DNA of 64,000 nt from CAYSLC01 sp964431545 (GCA_964431545.1 CAYSLC010000001.1:1-64000), one strand, 5' to 3'. Positions 25,534 through 39,336 are shown, counted from the first letter of the stretch. Program-made: numbers and translations. The notes: a model not told the origin generated them from the sequence alone.

Positions 25534-27468
25534 TCAATTGTCCAGGAACCGGTCCAGGAGCTTCCCCTTCTCCTTGAGCAGCTCTCCCATTCCTTTCTTG
25601 GCGCCTTTGATGAGATCCGGGACCTTTTCGGCCTGCCGGATCAGGGCCGCGGGATCGGTCCGGATCTTGGGGTCGTCGAAGGTGCCGCCGATGGTGAACG
25701 GGACCATGAAGGGCTCGCCGCCTCCGGACAGGGCCTCGTTGAGCTTCGATTCCACCCGGAGGTCCAGCGTCTCGGAGGGAAGATCCGCCGTTCCTCCGGC
25801 GTCCACGCCGAGGACGGGAGAGGTGAGGTCCCCACGGGTGAGGGCCACCAGGCCGTCCTTCACGGTCCACGCCAGTCGGAGTTCGGCAAATGGGGTCCTG
25901 CCCGTTTGCCATTCCGCCTTGGACGCGCCGAGGAGGTTTTTCACATCCCGGATCATGGCGCCGAGGTCGACGCCCACGATGGCCCCGTCCTCCACCGTGA
26001 TCCGCCCGTCGCCGTTTAGCGTCTCCCGGATCCGTCGGGCCCGGTCCCCCCGGCATTTCCCGTTGATCTCTCCCCGGGTGATCCCCTCGATGAACTCCTT
26101 GCCCCAGAGGTCGGCGGCCAGGGCTCCGGACTTGATCCCTTCCAGTCCGAGGGTGAACCGGCTCTCGGGTTCCGGCTCCCGGACGTCGGCCGATCCGGTC
26201 ATCGTCGCCCGGCCCGAATAGAGGTCCACCTCCACGGGATCGGCACGGAACCGGCCGTCTTCCCCCGAGACCTTGGCGGCGATGCGATCCATCCGGACCC
26301 CGGCGGCTTTGAGGGCGGTGATCTCCGCCTCGCCGGAGAGGATCAGCCGGCGCAGCGGCGCATAGTCGACAGGGGCGGCTTCCGACCCTTCCTCCGGCGG
26401 TGGGCCGGAGGCTTCGGCCGCGGCCGGCGACAGGTACCGGTCGAGATCGAGCCGCTCCACGCGAAGGTCGAACCGGATCTCCGGATGGGCGGGATTTCGG
26501 ACCTCCACCGAGTACCGGGCGCGGGTGTCATCGATCTCGGCGGTCCCCTCCGAGATCTTCAAACCGGACGGATCCGCCGCCAACCGGCAGGCGAGGGAGA
26601 CGCTGCCCAGAGCCTCCGGATCGGCCGTCTCCAGGGAAAAAGGGGACCGGGCGATCGCCTCCCGCAGGGAGAACGGGGGGATCTCCACCGAGACCGACAC
26701 GCCGGGGGAGGCCTCCAGGCGGCCGTCCAGCCGAACTTCCGCGGTCTCCAGGGCCCGGACCACGAGGTTTACGGGGATCGGCTCCCGGCCCGGCGGGCTT
26801 CCCACGGGGCCGACGGCTCCGGTGATCGATACCGGCATCCCGTCCGACGCGGCCGAGGCGGAGACCCGGATCTTCCGGTCCAGGGAGATGTCGGAAAGCC
26901 GGACCTCGATCCCCTGGATGCGCCCGCGGGTCTCCGACCGGTGATCGATCCACTGGATCGAGCCGTCCTCCACGGAGAACTCGGCCACCTGGAGGGAGGG
27001 AACGGCGGGACCGCCGGAAGGTTCCTCCGGCGGGGTCTTGGTCGGGCGGGATGCCGGCCCTTCCCTCGGCCCGAGACCTTCCCAGTTGGCCGTTCCGTCC
27101 TTCTTGCGCTCCAGGGACAGGCGGGGGGAGGCCAGGCGGATCCGCCGGATTTGGATCTCGCCGGAGAGCAGGGGCAGAAGGGCCACGTCGGCCGCAAAGG
27201 CGCCCACGGTCAGAAAGGCGTCCGTCTCGAAGCCGTCCGGGTTTCGGATCGTGAGGCCGCCCACCTGGAGCTGGGCGCGGGGGAGCAGGGAGAGGGAGAT
27301 CTCCCCCCCGAGGTCCACCGGTCTGCCGGCGGAGCGGGTGAGCCGGGTTTCGATCTGGGGCCTGAAATCCTCGAGGTCGAAAAAGAGGGGGATCAGAACC
27401 GCCGCGCAGAGCAGGAGGGCGACCAGTGCCGCGGCGGCCATCAGGGTCCATTTCAAGGCGCGTTTCAT
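25534..27468 (-). CDS. AsmA-family protein
   Basis: 644 residues. Inner-membrane anchored periplasmic protein of the AsmA/TamB-like bridge superfamily, linked to lipid transport and outer-membrane homeostasis. N-terminal TM (LMAAAALVALLLCAAVLIPLFF), then the typical opening FRPQIETRLTRSAGRPVDLGGEISLSLLP (in parts: AGRPVDLGGEISLSL, LTIRNPDGFE), long beta-rich middle, and C-terminal AsmA_2 segments (GDGRITVEDGAIVGVDL, VPFTIGGTFDDPKIRTDP). It lies 120 bp after an OmpA-like lipoprotein gene. Confidence 0.9.
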   Translation of the reverse strand: MKRALKWTLMAAAALVALLLCAAVLIPLFFDLEDFRPQIETRLTRSAGRPVDLGGEISLSLLPRAQLQVGGLTIRNPDGFETDAFLTVGAFAADVALLPLLSGEIQIRRIRLASPRLSLERKKDGTANWEGLGPREGPASRPTKTPPEEPSGGPAVPSLQVAEFSVEDGSIQWIDHRSETRGRIQGIEVRLSDISLDRKIRVSASAASDGMPVSITGAVGPVGSPPGREPIPVNLVVRALETAEVRLDGRLEASPGVSVSVEIPPFSLREAIARSPFSLETADPEALGSVSLACRLAADPSGLKISEGTAEIDDTRARYSVEVRNPAHPEIRFDLRVERLDLDRYLSPAAAEASGPPPEEGSEAAPVDYAPLRRLILSGEAEITALKAAGVRMDRIAAKVSGEDGRFRADPVEVDLYSGRATMTGSADVREPEPESRFTLGLEGIKSGALAADLWGKEFIEGITRGEINGKCRGDRARRIRETLNGDGRITVEDGAIVGVDLGAMIRDVKNLLGASKAEWQTGRTPFAELRLAWTVKDGLVALTRGDLTSPVLGVDAGGTADLPSETLDLRVESKLNEALSGGGEPFMVPFTIGGTFDDPKIRTDPAALIRQAEKVPDLIKGAKKGMGELLKEKGKLLDRFLDN

Positions 27469-27509
27469 GCTTCACCCATCGAGCATCTGGAACGTAAGCG
27501 GAGGTTGGA

Positions 27510-27556
27510 ACGGGCATCCCGGGCGGGGCGCTTCCGCCGCCCCCGAAGATGCCCGT
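27510..27556 (-). terminator. Inverted repeat after the OmpA/VWA lipoprotein gene
   Basis: ACGGGCATC (27510-27518) pairs perfectly with GATGCCCGT (27548-27556), enclosing a GC-rich inner hairpin. It is the first structure after the stop at 27589. No T-run follows, so it may be a pause/decay barrier rather than an intrinsic terminator. Confidence 0.5.
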
Positions 27557-27588
27557 CTGGTGTCGGTGTGTCGGGAAACCGCCTGACC

Positions 27589-28869
27589 TCAGCGGATCGG
27601 ATCGAACTCCACCCGGCGGTTCAGGCTCCGGCCCTCCTCGGTCTGGTTCGACGCGGTGGGCTGGTGGAATCCGAACCCTTCCACGGCGATCCGTTCGGTC
27701 TCGATGCCCCGCTTCATCATGTAATCGGAGACCGAGATGGCCCGATTGTAGGACAGCTTCATGTTGTACTTCTCCGATGCGATGGTGCAGGTGTGCCCCT
27801 GGACCCGGATCTTCAGGCCGGGGTTGAGCTTCATCACCCGGATCACCTCGTCGATCACCGGATAGTACCGCGGGCGGATGTCATAGCGGTCGAGGATGAA
27901 CTGGACCCGTCCGATATCCCAGCAGCCCCGGGCGTCGACCCTGGCCCCCTTGGGCGTCCCCGGACACATATCCTGTCCGTCGCAGACGCCGTCCCCGTCC
28001 GCATCCGGACAGCGGCCGCGATCCACCCGGGTGTCCACCTCCCACGGCCCGGGCTGAAACCTCCGCCGGCGGTTGAAGATGTCGTCCACCCACTGGTCCA
28101 TGTTCCGGTCGGGAACCAGGTCGTCCGCGGTCACCATATACCCGCAGCCGCCGATGTCGGCGATCTTCTTCAAAAGATTTCGTCCAAAGGGCAGATCCCC
28201 GACCAGGGCCGTATAGATGCAGAGCCGATCGCCGTATCGGTTCTTCATCCGCCGGGCCGATTCGGTGGGGTCTCCCCGGTAGATCTTGCCGTCGCTCACG
28301 ATCACCAGGGCCATGTTCCCGGTGACGGTGGACAGGTCATCGCTGGCCGCGTCGATGGCCAGGGCCAGGGGGCTTTTTCCGCCGGCCCAGCGGACCTTTT
28401 CGATGGCCGCGGCATAGGCCGGGCGGGAGTAGGGGCCGACGTCATAGAGGAGGGCGGTCGGCTCCGAGAAGGCCCCCGCTTCGAAGCCGTATCGTCTCAG
28501 GGCTCCGGTCAGGGGGCGGTTCGGCACCCGCTGATTGAAGCGCCGAACGATGTCCTTGGCGATCTTCAGCTTGATCTGACCATCGTAGGGAAGGAATTTG
28601 GAGCCGGAGGCATCGAGGATGACAAGGAAATTGTCCACAATTTCCATGTACTCATCCAGACCGGCCGGTTCCATCTCCCCCCCGAGACTCGATCCGGAAG
28701 CCGCGCCGGAGGCGGGAGGGCGGAAATCGTCGCCGGAACGGGCGACATCGGCATCGTAGCTCTCCAGATTTTCCGGACTGAAGCCCTGCTCCGATTGTTT
28801 CGATCCGCAACTCGCGAGCAGAGCGACGCTCAACACCAAAATCAACAGCCTCAACACCTTCCTTGCCAT
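27589..28869 (-). CDS. Lipoprotein with von Willebrand A-like and OmpA domains
   Basis: 426 residues. Lipobox LLASCGS gives an outer-membrane-type lipoprotein. Residues about 75-265 form a VWA-like domain with a MIDAS-type start (VILDASGSK) and ALVIVSDGKIY. One TSP3-like unit follows (CPDADGDGVCDGQDMCPGTP), then a C-terminal OmpA domain (IRVQGHTCTIASEKYN, LSYNRAISVSDYM, NRRVEFDP). In the OmpA motif the usual TD is TC. Its OmpA/TSP3 part parallels the gene at 24068, with AsmA between them. Probably envelope attachment; ligand of the VWA part unknown. Confidence 0.9.
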   Translation of the reverse strand: MARKVLRLLILVLSVALLASCGSKQSEQGFSPENLESYDADVARSGDDFRPPASGAASGSSLGGEMEPAGLDEYMEIVDNFLVILDASGSKFLPYDGQIKLKIAKDIVRRFNQRVPNRPLTGALRRYGFEAGAFSEPTALLYDVGPYSRPAYAAAIEKVRWAGGKSPLALAIDAASDDLSTVTGNMALVIVSDGKIYRGDPTESARRMKNRYGDRLCIYTALVGDLPFGRNLLKKIADIGGCGYMVTADDLVPDRNMDQWVDDIFNRRRRFQPGPWEVDTRVDRGRCPDADGDGVCDGQDMCPGTPKGARVDARGCWDIGRVQFILDRYDIRPRYYPVIDEVIRVMKLNPGLKIRVQGHTCTIASEKYNMKLSYNRAISVSDYMMKRGIETERIAVEGFGFHQPTASNQTEEGRSLNRRVEFDPIR

Positions 28870-28937
28870 CCTGCCACCTCCTGTTTGGTCAATGCGTCGT
28901 TGGGATTCTCCGGCTTCGTCTATTTCAGTGAAAAAAT

Positions 28938-28966
28938 ATCATATGATAAGCGATCGGAAACTTCAA
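28938..28966 (-). promoter_or_regulatory. Promoter of the VWA-OmpA lipoprotein gene
   Basis: Minus strand: TTGAAG (28961-28966), 17-bp spacer, TATGAT (28938-28943; 5 of 6). About 69 bp upstream of the ATG, which has AGGAGG in front. Confidence 0.65.
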
Positions 28967-29097
28967 CCGTTGACTTTGCGGGAAAACGGCAATTGATCGA
29001 AATTCGAGGCGTCTTGGGATTTACTTACTTCGATATGGCTCGACATGCAAGCACAATATGGTATCGGACCGCTTGCCGGGGGATGGCGGGGAGGGGA

Positions 29098-31330
<2,233 letters not shown>

Positions 31331-31344
<14 letters not shown>

Positions 31345-31948
31345 TTTTCATCCTTCCGGCCAGCGGCCCCAGGGAGAGGAAGTTTTCGACCAGGGTGAAG
31401 CCGTGGTCGGTCATGAAGCTCTCCGGATGGAACTGGACGCCGTGGAGGGGGAATCCGGGATGGGACAGTCCCATGATGACCCCGCCATCGGGTCCATCGC
31501 AGGTTCGGGCGGTGATCGACAGCGCATACCGGTCCGGGGGCGGAGCCACCGCGAGGGAGTGGTACCGGGCCGCGGAGAAGGGGGAGTCGATCCCGGCGAA
31601 GATCCCCTCCCGGCAGTGGTCGATCCGGCTGGTCTTGCCGTGCATGGGGACCGGGGCCCGGACGGTCCGTCCGCCGAAGACCTCGTTGATGCACTGCATC
31701 CCCAGACAGACCCCGAGGAGGGGGACGTTCCGGTGGAACGCCCGGATCAGGGGAATGGAGATTCCCGCGTGGGCGGGATCCTTGGGGCCCGGGCTGACCA
31801 GCAGGTAGTCGGGGGACCAGGCCGCGACCTTTTCCAACGTGATGCGGTCGCTCCGGTGGACGGCGATCGTAAGGGGGTAGACCATGAACATCTGGACCAG
31901 GTTGTAGGTGAAAGAGTCGTAGTTGTCGATGACCAGCAGCCGCGCCAA
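31331..31948 (-). CDS. pabA: Aminodeoxychorismate/anthranilate synthase glutaminase subunit (PabA)
   Basis: 205 residues from TTG 31946-31948, chosen because GGAGG lies 8 bases upstream; a TTG 15 bases earlier overlaps that site. Class I amidotransferase that feeds ammonia to PabB. VIDNYDSFTYNLVQ, the oxyanion region VSPGPKDP, catalytic Cys in LLGVCLGMQ, and His-Glu in GVQFHPESFMT. Adjacent PabBC defines the folate role over tryptophan. A hairpin with a T-rich tail sits directly before its ribosome-binding site. Confidence 0.93.
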
Positions 31949-31970
31949 TTGAAGGCCCTCCAAAATATAA

Positions 31971-32003
31971 AAGGCGCCGACCCTTGAGTCTGGGTGGCGC
32001 CTT
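31971..32003 (-). terminator. Terminator/attenuator hairpin directly before the pabA ribosome-binding site
   Basis: Perfect inverted repeat AAGGCGCC (31971-31978) with GGCGCCTT (31996-32003), extended by ACCC/GGGT. On the minus strand it is followed by TTTTATATTTT and then GGAGG of pabA. Its loop contains TTGAGT (31984-31989), complementary to ACTCAA at 32016-32021. This is terminator architecture placed between promoter and gene, hence a likely attenuator. Confidence 0.65.
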
Positions 32004-32069
32004 GCCTAGTGCATAACTCAATGCCCGGCGGTCTTCGGCTCCGCCGGAATCCGTATGGAAGCCGGAGAT

Positions 32070-32098
32070 TAGATACTGAAGTCGGGCTTCCCGGTCAA
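32070..32098 (-). promoter_or_regulatory. Promoter of pabA-pabBC
   Basis: Minus strand: TTGACC (32093-32098; 5 of 6), 17-bp spacer, TATCTA (32070-32075), or TCTAAT two bases further on. It would give a leader of roughly 110 bases that contains the hairpin at 31971-32003. Confidence 0.6.
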
Positions 32099-32186
32099 GG
32101 GAAATTTGATGGAAATCCTTCCTTCCCGCGGGTCCGGCGACCACGTCTCCACCGGCCGGAGATCATCCGGTCGCCCCCGGGCCGCC

Positions 32187-32286
32187 NNNNNNNNNNNNNN
32201 NNNNNNNNNNNNNNNNNNNNNNNNNNNNNNNNNNNNNNNNNNNNNNNNNNNNNNNNNNNNNNNNNNNNNNNNNNNNNNNNNNNNNN
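32187..32286. other. Assembly gap (100 N)
   Basis: 100 N. The 15 bases before it (32172-32186) and the 15 after it (32287-32301) are identical, CGCCCCCGGGCCGCC, so the two contigs probably overlap and little or nothing is missing. The 31949-32316 interval otherwise holds only the pabA leader and promoter; no gene was recognised. Confidence 0.99.
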
Positions 32287-32316
32287 CGCCCCCGGGCCGC
32301 CTCCGGATCTCCCGCA

Positions 32317-34458
32317 TCACCCCCGCCGCCAGGCGAGGAACCGTTCCACCCACGACAGGACCTTTTCCGGCGCGTGGGCCTTCTTCCAGACGCCGGCGGC
32401 GGCCTTGTTCGCCTCGGCCAGGGTCGGGTAGACGTGGATGGTGGAGAGGATCTTGTTGAGGCCGATCCCGTGCTTCATGGCGGTGACGTATTCGGCGATG
32501 ATATCTCCGGCATGGGGCCCCACGATGGCGACCCCCAGGATCTTGTCGCCCCCCGGTTTGGTGAGCACCTTGACCACCCCCCGATCCTCGGATTCGGCGA
32601 TGGCCCGGTCCAGGTCCGCCAGGTCGTAGGTCGTCACCTCGTGGTCGACGCCCCGCTCTTTTGCCTCGGTCTCGTTGAGCCCCACCCGGGCCACCTCCGG
32701 ATCGGTGAAGGTGGTCCAGGGGACCACCCGGTAATCGACCCGGAAGGACTTGATGCCCCCGAACAGGGCGTTGACCGTGGCGAACCAGGCCTGGTGGGAG
32801 GCGGTGTGGGTGAACTGGTACGGGCCGGCCACGTCGCCGGCGCAGAAGATGGTGGGGACGTGGGTCTGGAGGCGTTCGTTGTGCTCCAGGGTCCCCTGTG
32901 GGGAGATCCGGACCCCAAGCGCCTCCAGGCCGAACCCCCGGCTGTTGGGGGACCGCCCCACGGCCACCAGGATCTGGTCGAAGGGGACCCGGACCTTCGT
33001 CCCTTCCCGGTCGCAGACCAATACGTTCCGACCCTCCTCCACGACCACCTCCCTGGCCCGGTGTCCGGTGAGGATCCGGACCCCCTCCGCCGCGAAGGTA
33101 CGCTCGATCATCTCGGAGATCTCCGGATCCTCCCGCCCCAGGATCCGGGGGGCCATCTCCACCTGGGTCACCCGGGCCCCGAACCGGGCGAAGGCCTGGG
33201 TCATCTCGCAGCCGATGGGGCCGCCCCCCAGGACCACCAGCCGTCCGGGGAGTTTCCGGAGGTTCCAGACGGTGTCGGAGGTGAGATACCCGGCCTCCGC
33301 GAGCCCGGGGATGGGCGGCACAAAGGGGCGCGCGCCGGTGGCCACCACGATCTTCCGTGTGGAAAGGGTGCGGCCGTCCACCGCCACGGTGTATGGAGAG
33401 GTGATGCGGGCCCTTCCCCGGATGCATTCGACCCCCAGGGAGGTGTACCGCTCCACCGAGTCATGGGGCGCCACTTTTTTGATGACCCGGTGGACCCGGT
33501 CCATGACCTGGGCGAAATCGAAGGAGACCTCGGGTTTATGAAGACCGAACTCCTCGGCCCGGGCCATGTGGGAGACCATTTTGGCGGACCGGAGCAGGGC
33601 CTTGCTGGGCACGCACCCCGTGTTGAGGCAGTCGCCCCCCATCTTCTCCGCCTCCACCAGGGCCACCTTCGCCTTGACCGCCGAGGCGATGTAGGCCGAG
33701 ACCAGCCCGGCGGAGCCGGCGCCGATCACCACCAGGTTGTAGTCGAACCGCTTCGGCTTCCGGTATCCGGACAACACCTTCCGGTCCCTGAGGAACCGGA
33801 CGAACCCCTTGGCGATGAGGGGGAAGATCCCCAGAAGGGCGAAGGAGAGGAGCAGCCCCGGCGAGAGGATCCCGCCCGCCGACTCGATCTGTCCCAACTG
33901 GGTGCCGGCATTGATGTAAACGAACGTCCCGGGGAGCATGCCCACCTGACTGACGAGATAGAAGACGGCGGTCCGGATGGGGGTGAGGGCCATGGCCAGG
34001 TTGATGACGAAGAAGGGGAAGACGGGGACCAGTCGGAGGGTGAACAGGTAGAAGGCCCCGTCCCGGGCCACCCCGCGGTTGATGGTCTTGAGCCGGTCTC
34101 CGAACCGGTTCTGGACATAGTCCCGCAGCAGAAACCGGGCCGCCAGGAAGGCGAGGGTGGCGCCGATGGAGCTGGCGAAGGAGACCACCAGGACCCCGAG
34201 CCAGAGGCCGAACATCGCGCCTCCCACCAGGCTCATGGCGGCGGCTCCCGGCAGGGAGAGGGCGGTGACGGCCACGTAGACGGCGAAGTAGAGCCCCACC
34301 GTGGTCCATCGGTTTTCGGCGTAGAAGGCTTCGAAGGCTTGCTGCTGGGACTTGAAAAAAGAGAGGGTCAGGTACCGGTCGAGGTCGAGGAAAAAAAAGA
34401 GGGTCGCCAGGAGGGCGATGGCCGCCACCAGAAGAATTCGGGACTGGGTCTTGTTCAT
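32317..34458 (-). CDS. TVP38/TMEM64 membrane domain fused to a FAD-dependent disulfide oxidoreductase
   Basis: 713 residues. Residues about 1-225 form a SNARE-associated (TVP38/DedA-like) membrane domain with several TM helices and FLAARFLLRDYVQ and FRLVPVFPFFVIN-type segments (here TLRLVPVFPFFVIN). Residues about 238-713 are a complete pyridine nucleotide-disulfide oxidoreductase: VIGAGSAGLVSAY, redox pair GGDCLNTGCVPSK, VVLGGGPIGCEM, and dimerisation part with IHVYPTLAEANK. No HMA domain and no C-terminal vicinal cysteines, so it is not a classical mercuric reductase. Electron acceptor unknown. A large perfect inverted repeat lies upstream. Confidence 0.92.
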   Translation of the reverse strand: MNKTQSRILLVAAIALLATLFFFLDLDRYLTLSFFKSQQQAFEAFYAENRWTTVGLYFAVYVAVTALSLPGAAAMSLVGGAMFGLWLGVLVVSFASSIGATLAFLAARFLLRDYVQNRFGDRLKTINRGVARDGAFYLFTLRLVPVFPFFVINLAMALTPIRTAVFYLVSQVGMLPGTFVYINAGTQLGQIESAGGILSPGLLLSFALLGIFPLIAKGFVRFLRDRKVLSGYRKPKRFDYNLVVIGAGSAGLVSAYIASAVKAKVALVEAEKMGGDCLNTGCVPSKALLRSAKMVSHMARAEEFGLHKPEVSFDFAQVMDRVHRVIKKVAPHDSVERYTSLGVECIRGRARITSPYTVAVDGRTLSTRKIVVATGARPFVPPIPGLAEAGYLTSDTVWNLRKLPGRLVVLGGGPIGCEMTQAFARFGARVTQVEMAPRILGREDPEISEMIERTFAAEGVRILTGHRAREVVVEEGRNVLVCDREGTKVRVPFDQILVAVGRSPNSRGFGLEALGVRISPQGTLEHNERLQTHVPTIFCAGDVAGPYQFTHTASHQAWFATVNALFGGIKSFRVDYRVVPWTTFTDPEVARVGLNETEAKERGVDHEVTTYDLADLDRAIAESEDRGVVKVLTKPGGDKILGVAIVGPHAGDIIAEYVTAMKHGIGLNKILSTIHVYPTLAEANKAAAGVWKKAHAPEKVLSWVERFLAWRRG

Positions 34459-34499
34459 GCCGCGTCACCTGTCTTTGGGAATTGGGAAGCGCCTTCGTC

Positions 34500-34534
34500 G
34501 GAACGGAGATCCCTCGGTCCGGGATCTCCGTTCC
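34500..34534 (-). terminator. Perfect 14-bp inverted repeat between aconitase and the fusion gene
   Basis: GGAACGGAGATCCC (34500-34513) and GGGATCTCCGTTCC (34521-34534) pair without mismatch around a 7-base loop. It follows the aconitase stop on the minus strand. There is no T-run, so it may be a pause or processing site as well as a terminator. Confidence 0.55.
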
Positions 34535-34584
34535 GTCCCCTGTTTCGAAGGGCCCCCTCGGCTCGCCGCCGGGTCGGGGTGGGG

Positions 34585-37326
<2,742 letters not shown>

Positions 37327-37368
37327 TCCTCGACCCTCCTTGGGTAATACGGCGTTAATAATTATCTG

Positions 37369-37397
37369 ATTCTACATGACAAGCCGGAAATTGACAA
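37369..37397 (-). promoter_or_regulatory. Promoter of acnA
   Basis: Minus strand: TTGTCA (37392-37397), 17-bp spacer, TAGAAT (37369-37374); both match 5 of 6. 42 bp upstream of the ATG, followed by an AT-rich start site region. Confidence 0.75.
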
Positions 37398-37433
37398 TCG
37401 ATTTCGCTTCAGGCTAAAGGGAAGCGCCTGGGA

Positions 37434-38900
37434 TCAGGACGGCGCCGGCGGCGGTCCGCCGGGGGAACTCGTCGTCTCGCCGTCCTCCTCCTCGGCGCCC
37501 CGCAAATAGCTGATTCCCACCCCCGCCAGGGCCACGGCCGCCCCGGCCGACATGGCGGAGGAGAAGGCGGCCATGAAGGTCTCGGCCATCCCCGGCTCAT
37601 AGCCGCTGAAGTGGTCGCCGCCGCTCAGGTGGTGGAAGACGGTGTTGAAGATGGTGCCGGCCATGGCGATGCCCAGGACCATCCCCAGGTTCCGGGCCGC
37701 CGCCACCGTGGCCGCGGCCACCCCAACCCGTTTTGGGGGGACCGCCCCCATGATGGTCGAGGTGTTGGGAGCGATGAAGACGGCCGTTCCCACCCCGGCC
37801 AGGGCCATCCGGGCCGCGATGGAGAAGGCCGAGGCGCCGGGGGTGAGCTGCGCCAGGAGAAGGAGGGCCGCCGCGAGGACCGCCATCCCCAGGGTACAGA
37901 GGAGACGGGAACCGATCCGATCCGAGAGGGTCCCGGAGAGCGGGGAGATCAGGAAGAGGACCCCGAACGGCGCCACCATGAAGTAGCCGGTCCGGGCCAC
38001 GGAAAAGCCGGCCGGGTGCATGAGAAAAAAGGGCATGAGAAAGACCATGGTGAACAGCCCAGCGAAGAGGATCATGGCGGAGATCAGGGGGAGGGTGAAC
38101 CGGCGGATGGCCAGGATCCCCGGGGCCACAAGGGGCTGGGGGGTCCGGGTCTCCACGATGGCCAGTCCGACCAGGGAGGCCAGGGAGAGGCCCGTCAACC
38201 CGAGGGTTGCCGGGCCGGCATACCCCCATTCATAAGCATGGGTCAAAGCCAGGAGCAGGGGGCCGAAGCAGAGGACCATCAGGACGGCGCCGGCCCAGTC
38301 GAAGGCTTCGGGCCGGGAGATGTCCGCCGGCCCCCCTTTGAGGATCCGGGAGACCAGAAGCCCGGTGGCCAGTCCGATGGGGATGTTGATGTAGAAGATC
38401 ACCTGCCAGGAGAACAGGTCGAGGATCCATCCCCCCAGGGCGGGCCCCAGGGTCAGGCCGGACGCCACCACCGCCCCCACCATCCCCAGGGCCCGCCCCC
38501 GTTCCTCCGCCGGAAAGGTGTCGGCCACCAGGGCCGGCGTACATGCCATGATCATGGCCGCGCCCACTCCCTGGAAGGCCCGGGCCCCGATGAGCCACAG
38601 GGCGGTCCGGGCGGTCCCGCACAGCAGGGATCCCGCCGAGAAGACCAAAAGCCCCCGGCTGTAGACCCACCGTCGCCCCTTGATGTCGCTGAGCCGCCCG
38701 AAGGAGAGGAGCAGCGAGGAGACGGTGAGCAGATAGATCATCATCACCCATTCGACCGTGGACAGGTTGGCGGAGAGATCGGACATGATGGTGGGCAGGG
38801 CCACGTTGACGATGCTGCCGTCCAGGGTGGACATGAAGATCCCGACGGCTACGAGGACGAATACCAGCCACTTGCCCGGCGGAGGGTCGGCGGAGGGCAT
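37434..38900 (-). CDS. MFS drug/proton antiporter, DHA2 (EmrB/QacA) family
   Basis: 488 residues from ATG 38898-38900. Membrane exporter with about 14 TM helices. Family signatures: FMSTLDGSIVNVALPTI in TM1, loop motif GRLSDIKGRRWVYSRG, and motif C-like GPALGGWILDLFSWQVIFYIN (in parts: LGPALGGWILD, WQVIFYINIP). No emrA-type membrane-fusion gene is adjacent. The ribosome-binding site is weak. Substrate unknown. Confidence 0.92.
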   Translation of the reverse strand: MPSADPPPGKWLVFVLVAVGIFMSTLDGSIVNVALPTIMSDLSANLSTVEWVMMIYLLTVSSLLLSFGRLSDIKGRRWVYSRGLLVFSAGSLLCGTARTALWLIGARAFQGVGAAMIMACTPALVADTFPAEERGRALGMVGAVVASGLTLGPALGGWILDLFSWQVIFYINIPIGLATGLLVSRILKGGPADISRPEAFDWAGAVLMVLCFGPLLLALTHAYEWGYAGPATLGLTGLSLASLVGLAIVETRTPQPLVAPGILAIRRFTLPLISAMILFAGLFTMVFLMPFFLMHPAGFSVARTGYFMVAPFGVLFLISPLSGTLSDRIGSRLLCTLGMAVLAAALLLLAQLTPGASAFSIAARMALAGVGTAVFIAPNTSTIMGAVPPKRVGVAAATVAAARNLGMVLGIAMAGTIFNTVFHHLSGGDHFSGYEPGMAETFMAAFSSAMSAGAAVALAGVGISYLRGAEEEDGETTSSPGGPPPAPS

Positions 38901-39033
38901 CAAAAGCGGATCCGGGGCGGTGCGTGGCGGTCTCTTTTACCCATGGCCCGGAGTTGGTACCACTTGAGCCGGGAAATGGCAAGCGCTCATCGGACGCCCC
39001 CGCCGGACGCCGGCTGGATTCGGGAAAAAGCGG

Positions 39034-39062
39034 TTGAAGTTTTGTCGGGCTTGGCTTATCCT
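39034..39062 (+). promoter_or_regulatory. Possible promoter of the small genes at 39.1-41.4 kb
   Basis: TTGAAG (39034-39039), 17-bp spacer, TATCCT (39057-39062), 74 bp upstream of the GTG start at 39136. Confidence 0.5.
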
Positions 39063-39135
39063 TATAGCCGGTTTCGGCCACGGGCGAGTGGGCGAAAGGC
39101 GCTTTATTTCCTTGGGAAAACATAAAGGGGGCACC

Positions 39136-39336
39136 GTGGCGAAGGCGGATCAGACCGCTCCGGAGATCATCAAATCGAGGTTCCAGAAGATGGCGGAGGG
39201 GGAGATCCCCCAGGAGGCGCTGGAGGGCCTGAGCGAATCGGATGTCAAGACCTTCCTCTCGGAGCCGGACCCGGACAAATGGCCGGCCAGGATCGTCCAC
39301 CTGAAGAAGTACGTCCGGGGGGATACCATCGCGTGA
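39136..39336 (+). CDS. Small conserved-looking protein of unknown function
   Basis: 66 residues from GTG 39136, with AAAGGGG seven bases upstream. Charged and helical: APEIIKSRFQKMAEGEIPQ, then LSESDVKTFLSEPDPDKWPARIVHLKKYVRGD. No signal peptide, TM or metal motif. It starts a run of plus-strand genes that reaches the glycosyltransferase. No function is proposed. Confidence 0.65.
   Translation: MAKADQTAPEIIKSRFQKMAEGEIPQEALEGLSESDVKTFLSEPDPDKWPARIVHLKKYVRGDTIA

Noticed and set aside
31949..32062. ZTP (pfl) riboswitch in the pabA leader
   Set aside because: CCGCCGGGCA resembles part of the conserved 3' element, but one base is missing and the 5' half of the motif is absent.
32033..32186. Short frames on either strand at the left side of the second gap
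   Set aside because: They cover the pabA promoter, lack ribosome-binding sites and show no family similarity.
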